In this document: piece after piece, positions 17,576-25,668 of the stretch
Position numbering within the stretch: the first letter of the stretch is position 1
Layout of the letters: each line of letters opens with the position of its first letter
NCBI RefSeq assembly: GCF_015350805.1
Contig: NZ_JADKSG010000001.1
Span: 682,001-746,000, forward strand
Direction of reading: 5' to 3'
DNA length: 64,000 nucleotides
Source: Herbiconiux sp. VKM Ac-1786
GTDB taxonomy: Bacteria > Actinomycetota > Actinomycetes > Actinomycetales > Microbacteriaceae
Notes under the pieces: generated by a model
The model's input: the letters and a program-made list of their open reading frames with translations, nothing else
Told to the model about the DNA's origin: nothing
The model's database searches: none
Made by a program: the position numbers and the translations under genes

Positions 17576-18490
17576 TCAGCCCTTCACGGAGCCGGCGGTC
17601 AGGCCGCGCATGACCCGCTGGTTCAGGAACAGGTAGAGCACGAGGATGCCGACCACGTTGATGCAGATCGCCGCGAAGGTCGGGCCGTACTGCACCTGGC
17701 CGAACTGGCCGGTGAAGTTGAGCAGGCCCACCTGGATGGTCTGGAAGTCGCCGACGCTCGTGAAGGTCAGCGCGATCAGCAGGTCGTTCCAGATGAAGAA
17801 GAACTGCACGAGGGCGACCGTGAACACGGCGTTCCGCACCATCGGGAAGGCGATGGAGAGGAACGAGCGGTAGATGCTCGCCCCGTCGATCGCGGCGGCC
17901 TCGAAGATCTCGCGCGGCACGGCGCGGAAGTAGGTGGCCATCATGAACACGGTCAGGGGCAGACCCGTGGCCGTGTAGGTCAGGATGAGCGGCCAGATCG
18001 TTCCCGTGAGGTGGGTCTGGAAGTAGGCCGAGAACAGCGGCAGCAGGATCATCTGGCCGGGCACCATGATGCCGGCGAGGAAGAGCAGCAGCACCCCGCC
18101 ACGCCCCTTCCAGACCAGCACCTCGAGGGCGAAGCCGGCGGCGACTCCTAGCACGACGATCAGCGCGAGCGACGGGAAGGTGGCCAGCGCGCTGTTCAGG
18201 ATGTACCGGCCGATGTCGCCGTCGACCCAGGCGACCTGGTAGTTCTCGAAGTTGAGGAAGTTCTCGGGCAGGGCCCACGAGGGGCTGTTCAGCCACTCGG
18301 TCTGGGTCTTCAGCGACCCCAGCAGCAGCCAGATCAGGGGCAGCACGGTGATGGCGAGGAGGAACCCGATGACGAGAGTCTTCAGGGCGATGCTGCCGGC
18401 TCGGCGGGGGGTCATCCGGCGACGGATGCGCAGCGGACGTCCCGGCTTCACGGGCGCCGGACGGCCGGGGGCGGATGCGGTGGTGGTCAT
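17576..18490 (-). CDS. ABC sugar permease, MalG-like
   Basis: An inner-membrane permease of 304 residues with six predicted helices after a basic N-terminus. The EAA loop that contacts the ATPase is EAAAIDGASIYRSFLSIAFP. It pairs with the MalF-like permease four bases upstream. There is no ATPase gene in the cluster, so the importer probably uses a shared MsiK-type ATPase encoded elsewhere, as is common in actinobacterial CUT1 systems. Confidence 0.93.
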   Translation of the reverse strand: MTTTASAPGRPAPVKPGRPLRIRRRMTPRRAGSIALKTLVIGFLLAITVLPLIWLLLGSLKTQTEWLNSPSWALPENFLNFENYQVAWVDGDIGRYILNSALATFPSLALIVVLGVAAGFALEVLVWKGRGGVLLLFLAGIMVPGQMILLPLFSAYFQTHLTGTIWPLILTYTATGLPLTVFMMATYFRAVPREIFEAAAIDGASIYRSFLSIAFPMVRNAVFTVALVQFFFIWNDLLIALTFTSVGDFQTIQVGLLNFTGQFGQVQYGPTFAAICINVVGILVLYLFLNQRVMRGLTAGSVKG

Positions 18491-18494
18491 GGGA

Positions 18495-19379
18495 TCAGCC
18501 CTTGGTCAGGTCACGTCGTGACGAGCGGAAGATGAAGACCGTGACGAGCAGGCAGATCACGGTGAGCAGCAGCGCGATGGTGCTGCCGTAGCCGTAGTCG
18601 CCGTAGCTGAAGGCCGTGCGGAACATCAGCAGGGTCAACGGGGTGGTCGAGGATCCGGGCCCGCCGTTCGTCAGGGCGAGCACCGAGTCGAAGACCTTGA
18701 GCGTGCCGTTGATGCTGAAGATGATCGAGGACAGCAGCACGGGCAGCGACATGGGGATGACGATGCGGCGGATCAGCGTCCAGCCGCCGGCCCCGTCGAG
18801 GCGAGCGGACTCCATCACCTCCTCGGGGATGTCGAGGAGACCGGCGTACAGGAGCACCGCGTAGAAGCCCATCGAGCGCCAGATGTCCATGATCACGAGC
18901 ACCAGGAACGCGGTGTCGGGCGAGCCGAACCAGTCGACCGAGGGCAGCCCGAAGAAGTTGATGAACTCGTTGACGATGCCGTTCTGCGGGGCGACCTCGA
19001 ACATCTTCTGGAACAGGAGCGAGACCGCGACCGTGGGCAGCACGATGGGGAAGAAGACCAGCGTGCGCACGAGGCTCGAGGCCTTGCGCAGCCAGAAGAC
19101 GTAGAGCAGTGAGAGGGCGTAGCCCACCAGCACCTGGCCGACGGTGAGGATCACGGCGTACTTCAGCGTGAACAGCAGCGCCTCGCCGACCTTGGGGTCG
19201 CTGAAGAGCTTCGCGAAGTTGTCGAAGCCGGAGAACTCGAAGCCGGTGATCACACTGCCGGTGAACAGCGTGTAACCGAGCGACCAGAGCACCGGCACGA
19301 GCATGATCACGGTGTAGATCAGCAGTGCCGGGCCGACGAAGACGAGCACGGCGCGCTTGTTGCCGAAGACGTTGTTCAT
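18495..19379 (-). CDS. ABC sugar permease, MalF-like
   Basis: A permease of 294 residues with six predicted helices and the EAA motif ESARLDGAGGWTLIRRIVIP. It sits between the binding-lipoprotein gene (82-base gap) and the MalG-like permease. Together they form the membrane channel of a CUT1-type importer. The start is ATG 19379, with AGAAGG a few bases upstream. Confidence 0.93.
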   Translation of the reverse strand: MNNVFGNKRAVLVFVGPALLIYTVIMLVPVLWSLGYTLFTGSVITGFEFSGFDNFAKLFSDPKVGEALLFTLKYAVILTVGQVLVGYALSLLYVFWLRKASSLVRTLVFFPIVLPTVAVSLLFQKMFEVAPQNGIVNEFINFFGLPSVDWFGSPDTAFLVLVIMDIWRSMGFYAVLLYAGLLDIPEEVMESARLDGAGGWTLIRRIVIPMSLPVLLSSIIFSINGTLKVFDSVLALTNGGPGSSTTPLTLLMFRTAFSYGDYGYGSTIALLLTVICLLVTVFIFRSSRRDLTKG

Positions 19380-19461
19380 GGTGGGCCTTCTGGGTGAGGG
19401 CGGCGGAGCAGGGCTCGCTCCGCCGCCGGGTGGAACGACCGGGCAGGGCCCGGTCAGCGGG

Positions 19462-20778
19462 TCAGTTGCCGAGGTCGGCCTGCACCAGCTCCATGAACTG
19501 CTCGGGGGTGATGGCGCCCGTGACGAGCTGCGCCGCGTTGGTCTGGCTGGTCGTGGTGGCCTGCGCGTCGAACAGCGCCTCGAACCAGAGCACGCTGTCG
19601 CTGGACTGGTCGATGGTGGTCTGCAGCTCGGCGGTCAGCGGCGGCACCTCGACGGCGTCGTCGTTCACGGTGAAGCCGCTCAGCACACCCTGGTCGCCCA
19701 GGGAGGCGGCGCCGTAGTTGTCGGCGATGCAGCTGAGCCACGCCCCGACCTTGTCGTTGTAGGCCTTCTTCGACACCGCGATCGGCACACCGACGTTCGC
19801 GGCGAGCTGGGCGTTCGAGCCCTCGCCGCCGGCGACGTCGGGGAACGCCACGAAGCCGATGTTCTCGGCGCCGATCTCGTTCGTGTCGGCGTTGAAGGCG
19901 CTGAGCGCCCAGCTGCCCATGTAGAGGAAGGCGGCCTTGCCGGTGGTGAAGGTGTTCAGCGAGGTGTCGTAGTCGATCGATCCGACGCCCTCGCCGAAGT
20001 AGCCCTCGGAGCCGAGCTCGGCCACGGCGGCGGCGGCCTCGACGTACTCGGGGTCGGTGAGCTTCGCGTCGCCGTCGGCGACCTTCTGCAGAGCATCCGG
20101 CCCGATCGTGCGGAACAGGTAGTTGCCGACGAGGCGGGTGAGGGGCCAGCCCTGCTCGCCCGAGGCCGAGAACGGCTGCACGCCGGCGGACTTCAGGGTC
20201 GCAGCGGCGTCGGTCAGCTCGTCCCACGTGGTGGGCGGGGTGATGCCGTTCTGCTCGAGGATCTGCTTGTTGTACCAGAGGCCCTCGACGTTGAACTCGG
20301 TCGGCAGCGCGATCACCGAGCCGTAGAGGCTCTCGATGGTCGAGGTGGCAGCGGGGAGGAGGTCGTCGGAGACACCCAGGTCGTCGAAGGTGCTCTGGAT
20401 GTCGAGCAGCTGGCCGTTGTCGTTCAGGTCCTTCGCGAGCTGCGGGGTGTTGCCGGCCGCGAAGATCGTGGGCAGGGCGTCCTGACCGGCGAGCAGCTGG
20501 AGCTGCTGGTCGAAGCTCGCCTGCGGCTGGTTGGTGATCTTCAGCGGCAGGGCGTCGTTCTCGGCCTTGCAGGCGCCGGTGCTGAGCGAGGTGAGGATGT
20601 CGGCCACCGCGGTGTTCTCGGTGAGGGACAGGTAGGTGAACTCCGAGGCTCCGTCGCCGGAACCCTCCGAGCCTCCGCCTCCCGCCGAGCATCCCGTCAG
20701 GACCAGGGCGCCGGCACCGGCCAGCGCGACCATGGGGACGAGGGAGCGGCGGAGACGAGCGGTGCGTGCTGTGGTCAC
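19462..20778 (-). CDS. ABC sugar-binding lipoprotein (CUT1 family)
   Basis: A 438-residue solute-binding lipoprotein. The lipobox LTGC places the lipid anchor at Cys30, followed by a Gly/Ser-rich spacer. PTTWDELTDAAATLKSAG and the C-terminal lobe match family-1 sugar-binding proteins. The start is GTG 20778, with GGAGG at good distance. It opens the importer-rhamnosidase operon, and a perfect LacI palindrome lies 31 bases upstream. The cargo is probably a rhamnose-bearing plant glycoside, inferred from GH78 and GH3. Confidence 0.92.
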   Translation of the reverse strand: MTTARTARLRRSLVPMVALAGAGALVLTGCSAGGGGSEGSGDGASEFTYLSLTENTAVADILTSLSTGACKAENDALPLKITNQPQASFDQQLQLLAGQDALPTIFAAGNTPQLAKDLNDNGQLLDIQSTFDDLGVSDDLLPAATSTIESLYGSVIALPTEFNVEGLWYNKQILEQNGITPPTTWDELTDAAATLKSAGVQPFSASGEQGWPLTRLVGNYLFRTIGPDALQKVADGDAKLTDPEYVEAAAAVAELGSEGYFGEGVGSIDYDTSLNTFTTGKAAFLYMGSWALSAFNADTNEIGAENIGFVAFPDVAGGEGSNAQLAANVGVPIAVSKKAYNDKVGAWLSCIADNYGAASLGDQGVLSGFTVNDDAVEVPPLTAELQTTIDQSSDSVLWFEALFDAQATTTSQTNAAQLVTGAITPEQFMELVQADLGN

Positions 20779-20808
20779 AATTCCTCCTTGAAGTGCGAGC
20801 CTTCGTTA

Positions 20809-20824
20809 TTGAAGCGCTTCAAGT
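20809..20824. promoter_or_regulatory. LacI operator, copy 2 (importer-rhamnosidase operon)
   Basis: TTGAAGCGCTTCAAGT is identical to the site at 13770, including the two bases outside the palindrome. It lies 31 bases before the binding-protein start, in or beside the promoter. Confidence 0.8.
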
Positions 20825-20897
20825 GACCACCATAAGAACGCGGGAGGTCGCTGTCAAGCGTGATCTGTTCGCGGTGTAACGATTCAACCCGGCCGGG

Positions 20898-21191
20898 TCA
20901 GTAGCCCTCGGGCTTCGTCGCGACGCCGTCGAGCCAGAGGCGGTCGTTCGGGTCGCTGTGGGCGGTGCCCGTGCCGACGTGCCTCGAGGAGATGCGGTCG
21001 CCCTTGGTGATGACGTGCACCATCGCCATGCCGTGGCCGCGCCCGAGACCGTAGTCGTCGGCGAGCCAGGCGAGGATCGGGCCGGCCTTGGTGTCGGGGC
21101 CGAAGCCGCGGTCGGTCGCGAGGGCGACGAGCTGGCGCGGGGTGAGGCCGGTCTTCTTCTCGACGGTGTCGAGGTAGGCCTGGAACGACAT
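20898..21191 (-). CDS. DUF4287 domain protein
   Basis: A protein of 97 residues that is almost entirely the DUF4287 module: SFQAYLDTVEKKTGLTPRQL, then AGPILAWLADDYGLGRGHGMA and MVHVI. Function is unknown. GGAGG precedes ATG 21191. The longer reading frame extending upstream overlaps the divergent dehydrogenase gene and lacks support. It does not share a strand with that gene. Confidence 0.85.
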   Translation of the reverse strand: MSFQAYLDTVEKKTGLTPRQLVALATDRGFGPDTKAGPILAWLADDYGLGRGHGMAMVHVITKGDRISSRHVGTGTAHSDPNDRLWLDGVATKPEGY

Positions 21192-21294
21192 GGGTCCTCC
21201 TTGGTGGTCGCCCCCAGTGTGCCGCACGCCGCTCGGTCCCGGGTAGGGTCGCGCTCGGGGCGGCTGCACGAGCCGCGTCAGCGAGGAGACAGCC

Positions 21295-22695
21295 ATGTCG
21301 GACCAGCCCGGAATCCCCGACGCCGAGTCGCTCGGCCGCGAGCCGAGGAGCATCGCCATCCTCGGTGCCGGTGGCGACCTCACCGAGCGGCTGCTGCTGC
21401 CCGGGCTGGGGAAGGTCGCCGAGCTGGCCGGCGGGCTCGAGCTCACCCTGATCGGCGCCGCCCGCACCCCGCAGAGCGACGAGGAGTGGCAGGGCCTCGT
21501 GCGCCGCAGTCTCGAGGCGGCGGAGATCGCGCCGGCCACCGTCGACGCACTCGCGAAGGCGGCGCGCTTCGTCGCCACCGACGCCTCCGACCCCGCCGAG
21601 CTGAAGACCCTGCTCGACGCCTGCCCGTCCTCCCCCGTGCTCTACGTGGCCCTGCCGCCCGCGATGGGGCACGCCGTCGCCGAGTCGCTGGGTCAGATCG
21701 AGCTGCCCGACGACCTCGTCGTGGCGATCGAGAAGCCGTTCGGCGAGAACCTCGACGACGCCCGCGCACTGAACGAGGCGCTGGCCGCCGTCATCTCCGA
21801 GGACCGGCTCTGGCGCATCGACCACTTCCTCGGCAACGCGACCGTGCTCGGCATGCTGGGCCTGCGCTTCGGCAACCGGCTGCTCGAGTCGGGCTGGAGC
21901 GCCGACGAGATCGAGAAGGTCGAGATCGTCTTCGACGAGGAGCTCGGGCTCGAGGGCCGGGCCGCGTTCTACGACTCCACCGGCGCCCTGCGCGACATGC
22001 TGCAGAGCCACCTGCTGATGGTGCTGGCGCTGACCACGCTCGAGCGGCCCGACCGCATCACGGCCGACGACGTGCACGACCGGATGGCCGAGGTGCTCGG
22101 CGCCGTGCGGCTCTGGCGCGACGACCCGCACACCGCCCGCCGCGCCCGCTACACCGAGGGACGCGTCGACGGCCGGTTCTTCCCCTCGTACGTCGACGAG
22201 GACGACGTCGATCCCGCCAACGGCATCGAGACCCTCGCACAGCTGCTGCTGCAGGTCGACACCCCGCGCTGGGAGGGCGTGCCGTTCGTGCTGCGCTCGG
22301 GCAAGGCGATCGGCTCGCCGCGCGCCGAGGTCGCGGTGCACTTCCGGCCGTCCTCGCCGCCCGAGGGGCTCGGCGGCGCCGATGCCGGTGCGGGAACGGT
22401 GCTGCGGATGTCCCTGCTGAACGGCGACGTCGACCTCGACCTGTTCGTGAACAGCGCCGACGACACCGATCGGCTCGAACGCGTGCAGCTCGAGGCGCGG
22501 CCCGGGGAGGCCGAGCTCGATGCCTACGGGCAGGTGCTGGCGGGCATCCTGGCGCACGACCGGCTGCTGTCGGTGCGGGGCGACATCGCCGAGCAGTGCT
22601 GGCGCATCGTCACGCCGGTGCTGAACGCGTGGGCAGCGGGCGAGACGCCGCTCGAGGAGTACGAGGCGGGGAGCGCGGGGCCGGCCGACTGGTGA
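21295..22695 (+). CDS. glucose-6-phosphate dehydrogenase family, divergent paralogue
   Basis: A protein of 466 residues similar in length to G6PD, with the Rossmann start ILGAGGDLTERLLLPG, the EKPFGENL motif, RIDHFLGN at about 174-181, and SHLL with the catalytic-type His in the C-terminal domain. G6PD oxidises glucose 6-phosphate with NADP. The canonical RIDHYLGKE motif is altered: the conserved Lys is Asn181, and the glycine-rich loop is GAGGDL instead of GxSGDL. It also lacks the usual tkt-tal-zwf-opcA context. It may therefore act on another sugar phosphate or have reduced activity. Confidence 0.8.
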   Translation: MSDQPGIPDAESLGREPRSIAILGAGGDLTERLLLPGLGKVAELAGGLELTLIGAARTPQSDEEWQGLVRRSLEAAEIAPATVDALAKAARFVATDASDPAELKTLLDACPSSPVLYVALPPAMGHAVAESLGQIELPDDLVVAIEKPFGENLDDARALNEALAAVISEDRLWRIDHFLGNATVLGMLGLRFGNRLLESGWSADEIEKVEIVFDEELGLEGRAAFYDSTGALRDMLQSHLLMVLALTTLERPDRITADDVHDRMAEVLGAVRLWRDDPHTARRARYTEGRVDGRFFPSYVDEDDVDPANGIETLAQLLLQVDTPRWEGVPFVLRSGKAIGSPRAEVAVHFRPSSPPEGLGGADAGAGTVLRMSLLNGDVDLDLFVNSADDTDRLERVQLEARPGEAELDAYGQVLAGILAHDRLLSVRGDIAEQCWRIVTPVLNAWAAGETPLEEYEAGSAGPADW

Positions 22696-22730
22696 GCGCC
22701 CCGGCTCGGTGAGCTCGGCGGCCGCACCGC

Positions 22731-23477
22731 TCAGCGCGGGGGCAGCCCCGCGATGAAGTCGGCCAGCACGGCGAGCGACCCCTCGACGGTGGCCGCGAGG
22801 ATGTGCTCGCCCTTGGCCGCGGTCGCGTGCGACGGGTCGCCGAAGACGCCCGAGGGCGAGAACGGGTGCAGCTGCATCGGTCGCGTGCCGAAGTCGCTCG
22901 GGAAGCTCGGGTACTCGGCCGCGTAGCGCTCCGGATGCACGTGCCCCGGTTCGAGGGCCAGCATGATCGACGTCTCGACCTCCTCGGCGTGATTCAGGCC
23001 CGGGGCGGCACCGCGGCTCGTGCGCACCTCGGCGACGGCCTCGTCCATGCCCGGGTAGTCGAGCGCGAGAGCGGGCAGGATGCGCTCGGCGTTCAACCGG
23101 CGCACGGCCGCGTAGAGCGGCTGCCGGTTGCCCCAGTCCCCGTTCACGACGATCAATGCTCGGGCGCCCGACGCCGCGAGCGAGCGTCCGATGTCGATGG
23201 CGATCGCCGTGACAGTCTCGGGCGAGAGGGACACGGTGCCGGGGTAGCCGGCGTTGTTCCAGGTGTCGCCGTAGTGGATCGGCGGCAGCAGCAGGGCGTC
23301 GAGCCGGTCGGCGAGGCGCTCGGCGACCGCGACGGCGGTGGCCGTGTCGGTGCCGAGCGGGAGGTGCGGGCCGTGCTGCTCGAGCGCGCCGAAGGGCAGC
23401 AGCGCGAGCCCGTCGCCGTGGGCGAGGTGGCTCGCCACGTCGGTCCAGGGCGTGGAGTAGGCATCGACGCGGGTCAC
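22731..23477 (-). CDS. creatininase-family amidohydrolase
   Basis: A protein of 248 residues matching the creatininase fold (also creatinine amidohydrolase, FAPy deformylase ArfB and MftE peptidase). Metal-ligand motifs are LLPFGALEQHGPHLPLGTD, with the Glu-x-His pair, and NHAEEVETS. The IVVNGDWGNR segment corresponds to the family's NGHGGN motif with His and Gly changed. The GTG start at 23477 overlaps the upstream amidohydrolase stop as GTGA. It ends the minus-strand arm of the LacI-controlled cluster. Substrate unknown. Confidence 0.85.
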   Translation of the reverse strand: MTRVDAYSTPWTDVASHLAHGDGLALLPFGALEQHGPHLPLGTDTATAVAVAERLADRLDALLLPPIHYGDTWNNAGYPGTVSLSPETVTAIAIDIGRSLAASGARALIVVNGDWGNRQPLYAAVRRLNAERILPALALDYPGMDEAVAEVRTSRGAAPGLNHAEEVETSIMLALEPGHVHPERYAAEYPSFPSDFGTRPMQLHPFSPSGVFGDPSHATAAKGEHILAATVEGSLAVLADFIAGLPPR

Positions 23478-24916
23478 GGCGCGTAGTCCTGGATCGTGCC
23501 GCGCGAGCGGTCGGTCAGCTCGGGCAGGCGGCGGTTGAGCTCGGCGATGGTGTCGGCGAGGTCCATCGTCACGAGCCGGCCATGCTCGACCACGATCCGG
23601 CCGTCGACGAGCACGGTCGTGACGTCGCTCGACTTGACGCTGAGCACCAGGGTCGCCGCCAGGTCGTGCATCGGCTGCAGGTGCGGCTTCTGCAGGTCGA
23701 TCAGCACCACGTCGGCCTTGAAGCCCGGCGCGAGAACCCCGAGCGAGTCCTGCAGGCCGAAGGCGGCCGCGCTCTGCCGGGTGGCGAGGTCGAGCGCGTG
23801 CGCCGAGGTCAGCCAGGTGGCGTCGAGGTGGTCGTCCTTCTGCTTCAGCGACATCATCCGCATGCTCTCCAGCACGTCGAGCGTGTTGTGCGAGGCCGGA
23901 CCGTCGGTGCCGATCCCCACGGTGACTCCGGCGTCGTGCAGCATCCGCACCGGTGTCGTCGTGTGCGCGTGCTTCATGTAGACCTTGGTGCAGGACGCGA
24001 CGGCGACGCGGTCGGCGTACGGCACCAGCCACTCGAGGTCGCTCTCGACGATGCCCGCGCCGTGCGCGATGATCGCACCCGTCTCGAGGATGCCGGTGTC
24101 GTGCAGCACCTGAACCGGCGTGCGGCCGTGCCGCTCGAGGCTCGATTCGGTCTGGTTCATGCTCTCGGCGGCATGGATGTGCGTGCGCACCCCGAGGCGC
24201 CGGGCCTGCTCGGCCGTGGCCTCCAGGTCGGCGTCGGCCACCGTGTAGGTGGCGTGCGGCCCGAGGGCGGTCGTGATCCGCCCGCCGGCCGCGCCGTTCC
24301 AGCGTTCGGCGAAGGCCGCCGAGCGCTCCAGCCCCTCGGCTCCCTGCGACGAGAAGAAGGTCGACGCGAGGTGCCCGCGGGCGCCGCTCTCGGCCACGAC
24401 CTCGGCGATGCGGTCGGTGAAGAAGTAGTGGTCGGCGAAGTTCGTCACCCCGGCGAGCAGCATCTCGCCCACGGCGAGCCGGGCGCCGAGCGTCACGTCG
24501 CGCTCGGTGAGGTTCACCTCCATCGGCCAGATGTGCTTGTTGAACCAGTCCTTGATCGGCACGTCCTCGGCCGAACCGCGGAACATGGTCATCGGCGAGT
24601 GCGTGTGCGAGTTCAGCAGGCCCGGAATCGCGACCTGCCCGGTGCCGTCGATGACGGTCGCCTGGGCGAGCAGGGCGGCGTCGACCTCGGCGGCCGGCCG
24701 GATCCAGGCGATCACCCCGGAGCGGATGCCGATCGCATGCCCCTCGAGGAATGTGGCGACTCCGCGGGCGGCCGTGTCCTCGCGCGGGAGCTCGGGGTAG
24801 CCGGGCGCGGGGCGGGTCGTGCCCGCCAGCACCGTCACCGGCGTGATGATCGTGTCGACGGTGTCGGAGCCGTCGGCCAGCGTGACCGAGTCGGCGTGCA
24901 TCCGCTCGTCGCTCAT
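23474..24916 (-). CDS. amidohydrolase, SAH/MTA-deaminase-like (TRZ/ATZ group)
   Basis: A metal-dependent hydrolase of 480 residues. The zinc-binding motifs are NSHTHSPM, the barrel His in THIHAAES, IAHGAG and GTDGPASH. The family deaminates adenine-type nucleosides, S-adenosylhomocysteine or methylthioadenosine, or dechlorinates triazines. The N-terminal and C-terminal beta-sandwich segments are present. ATG 24916 overlaps the upstream GATase-like stop (ATGA). With a nucleoside-type importer divergent from it, deamination of an imported purine-like compound is a plausible role. Confidence 0.85.
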   Translation of the reverse strand: MSDERMHADSVTLADGSDTVDTIITPVTVLAGTTRPAPGYPELPREDTAARGVATFLEGHAIGIRSGVIAWIRPAAEVDAALLAQATVIDGTGQVAIPGLLNSHTHSPMTMFRGSAEDVPIKDWFNKHIWPMEVNLTERDVTLGARLAVGEMLLAGVTNFADHYFFTDRIAEVVAESGARGHLASTFFSSQGAEGLERSAAFAERWNGAAGGRITTALGPHATYTVADADLEATAEQARRLGVRTHIHAAESMNQTESSLERHGRTPVQVLHDTGILETGAIIAHGAGIVESDLEWLVPYADRVAVASCTKVYMKHAHTTTPVRMLHDAGVTVGIGTDGPASHNTLDVLESMRMMSLKQKDDHLDATWLTSAHALDLATRQSAAAFGLQDSLGVLAPGFKADVVLIDLQKPHLQPMHDLAATLVLSVKSSDVTTVLVDGRIVVEHGRLVTMDLADTIAELNRRLPELTDRSRGTIQDYAP

Positions 24917-25668
24917 GCCGCCGCCTCCCCGGCGAGCCAGCGCGTCAGCTGGTCGAACAGCGTGGTGTAGCCCGGCCACTGCACGAAGCCGGGCGGCGCC
25001 CAGTGCGGCGCGATGTCCGAGGTGAACGCGGCGGTGCGGCCCTTGCCGTACTCCCCGACGACGAGCAGCGGATGCCCGGCGCAGCGTGCGAGCTCGATCG
25101 ACCCCTCGCGCACCGTCACCTCGTTCAGCCCGAGCAGCGCCGGCCACTCGCCCTCGAGGCCCGCCGTCACCGGATGGGCGACCACCGTCGACGGCGCTGC
25201 CCCCGACGGCAGCTCGACCCGGTCGTCGCGATCGAGCACGCCGACCGGCAGCACCTCGGCGAGCGCGGTGCGCCCCCATCGGGCCTTGGCGTCGATGCCC
25301 GAGAAAGTCATGTAGCCGCCCGCCATCAGCAGTCCGCCACCGAGCTCGGCGAAGCGCCGCAACACCTCGATCAGGTCGACCGCCGTCTCGGAGCGGCCGA
25401 ACGTGGCGGGAGGCAGCTGGAAGGTGTTCGCCCCGACGTCGGAGAGCACGACAACATCGGCGATCGACCACAGCTCCTCGGCCGTCGTCGGCAGGGCATC
25501 CGTGATCTCGTGGCACGGCAGGTGCGTCACCTCGTGGCCCGCCTCGCGCAGGGCGGCGGTGAACTCGGCGCCGCCGAGCGTGAACTCGGAGGTGGTGAAG
25601 GAGTCGAAGCCCTTCTGGTGGATCGAGTGCACGAACCACGATTCGCCGAGCAGCAGGATGCGGGTCAC
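24913..25668 (-). CDS. glutamine-amidotransferase-like (GATase1_like, DUF1355-type) protein
   Basis: A cytoplasmic protein of 251 residues with a class I glutamine-amidotransferase-like flavodoxin fold: VTRILLLGESW at the start, DVVVLSDVGA, GGGLLMAGGYMTFSG, and VVGEYGKGRTAAFTSD near the end. The usual catalytic Cys nucleophile elbow appears as MAGGY, without Cys, so it may not be an amidotransferase. The start is GTG 25668 with GAAGGAG upstream, and it overlaps the LacI stop as GTGA. It is the second gene of a four-gene operon. Confidence 0.75.
   Translation of the reverse strand: MTRILLLGESWFVHSIHQKGFDSFTTSEFTLGGAEFTAALREAGHEVTHLPCHEITDALPTTAEELWSIADVVVLSDVGANTFQLPPATFGRSETAVDLIEVLRRFAELGGGLLMAGGYMTFSGIDAKARWGRTALAEVLPVGVLDRDDRVELPSGAAPSTVVAHPVTAGLEGEWPALLGLNEVTVREGSIELARCAGHPLLVVGEYGKGRTAAFTSDIAPHWAPPGFVQWPGYTTLFDQLTRWLAGEAAA

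Noticed and set aside
14965-17613. 882-codon plus-strand frame
   Set aside because: Antisense to the GH78 rhamnosidase, whose catalytic motifs are intact. No recognisable domain in the antisense frame.
22693-22733. TGAGCG/CGCTCA inverted ends between zwf paralogue and creatininase-family gene
   Set aside because: Only six pairs with a long GC-rich loop. It may be chance in this composition, so not called a terminator.
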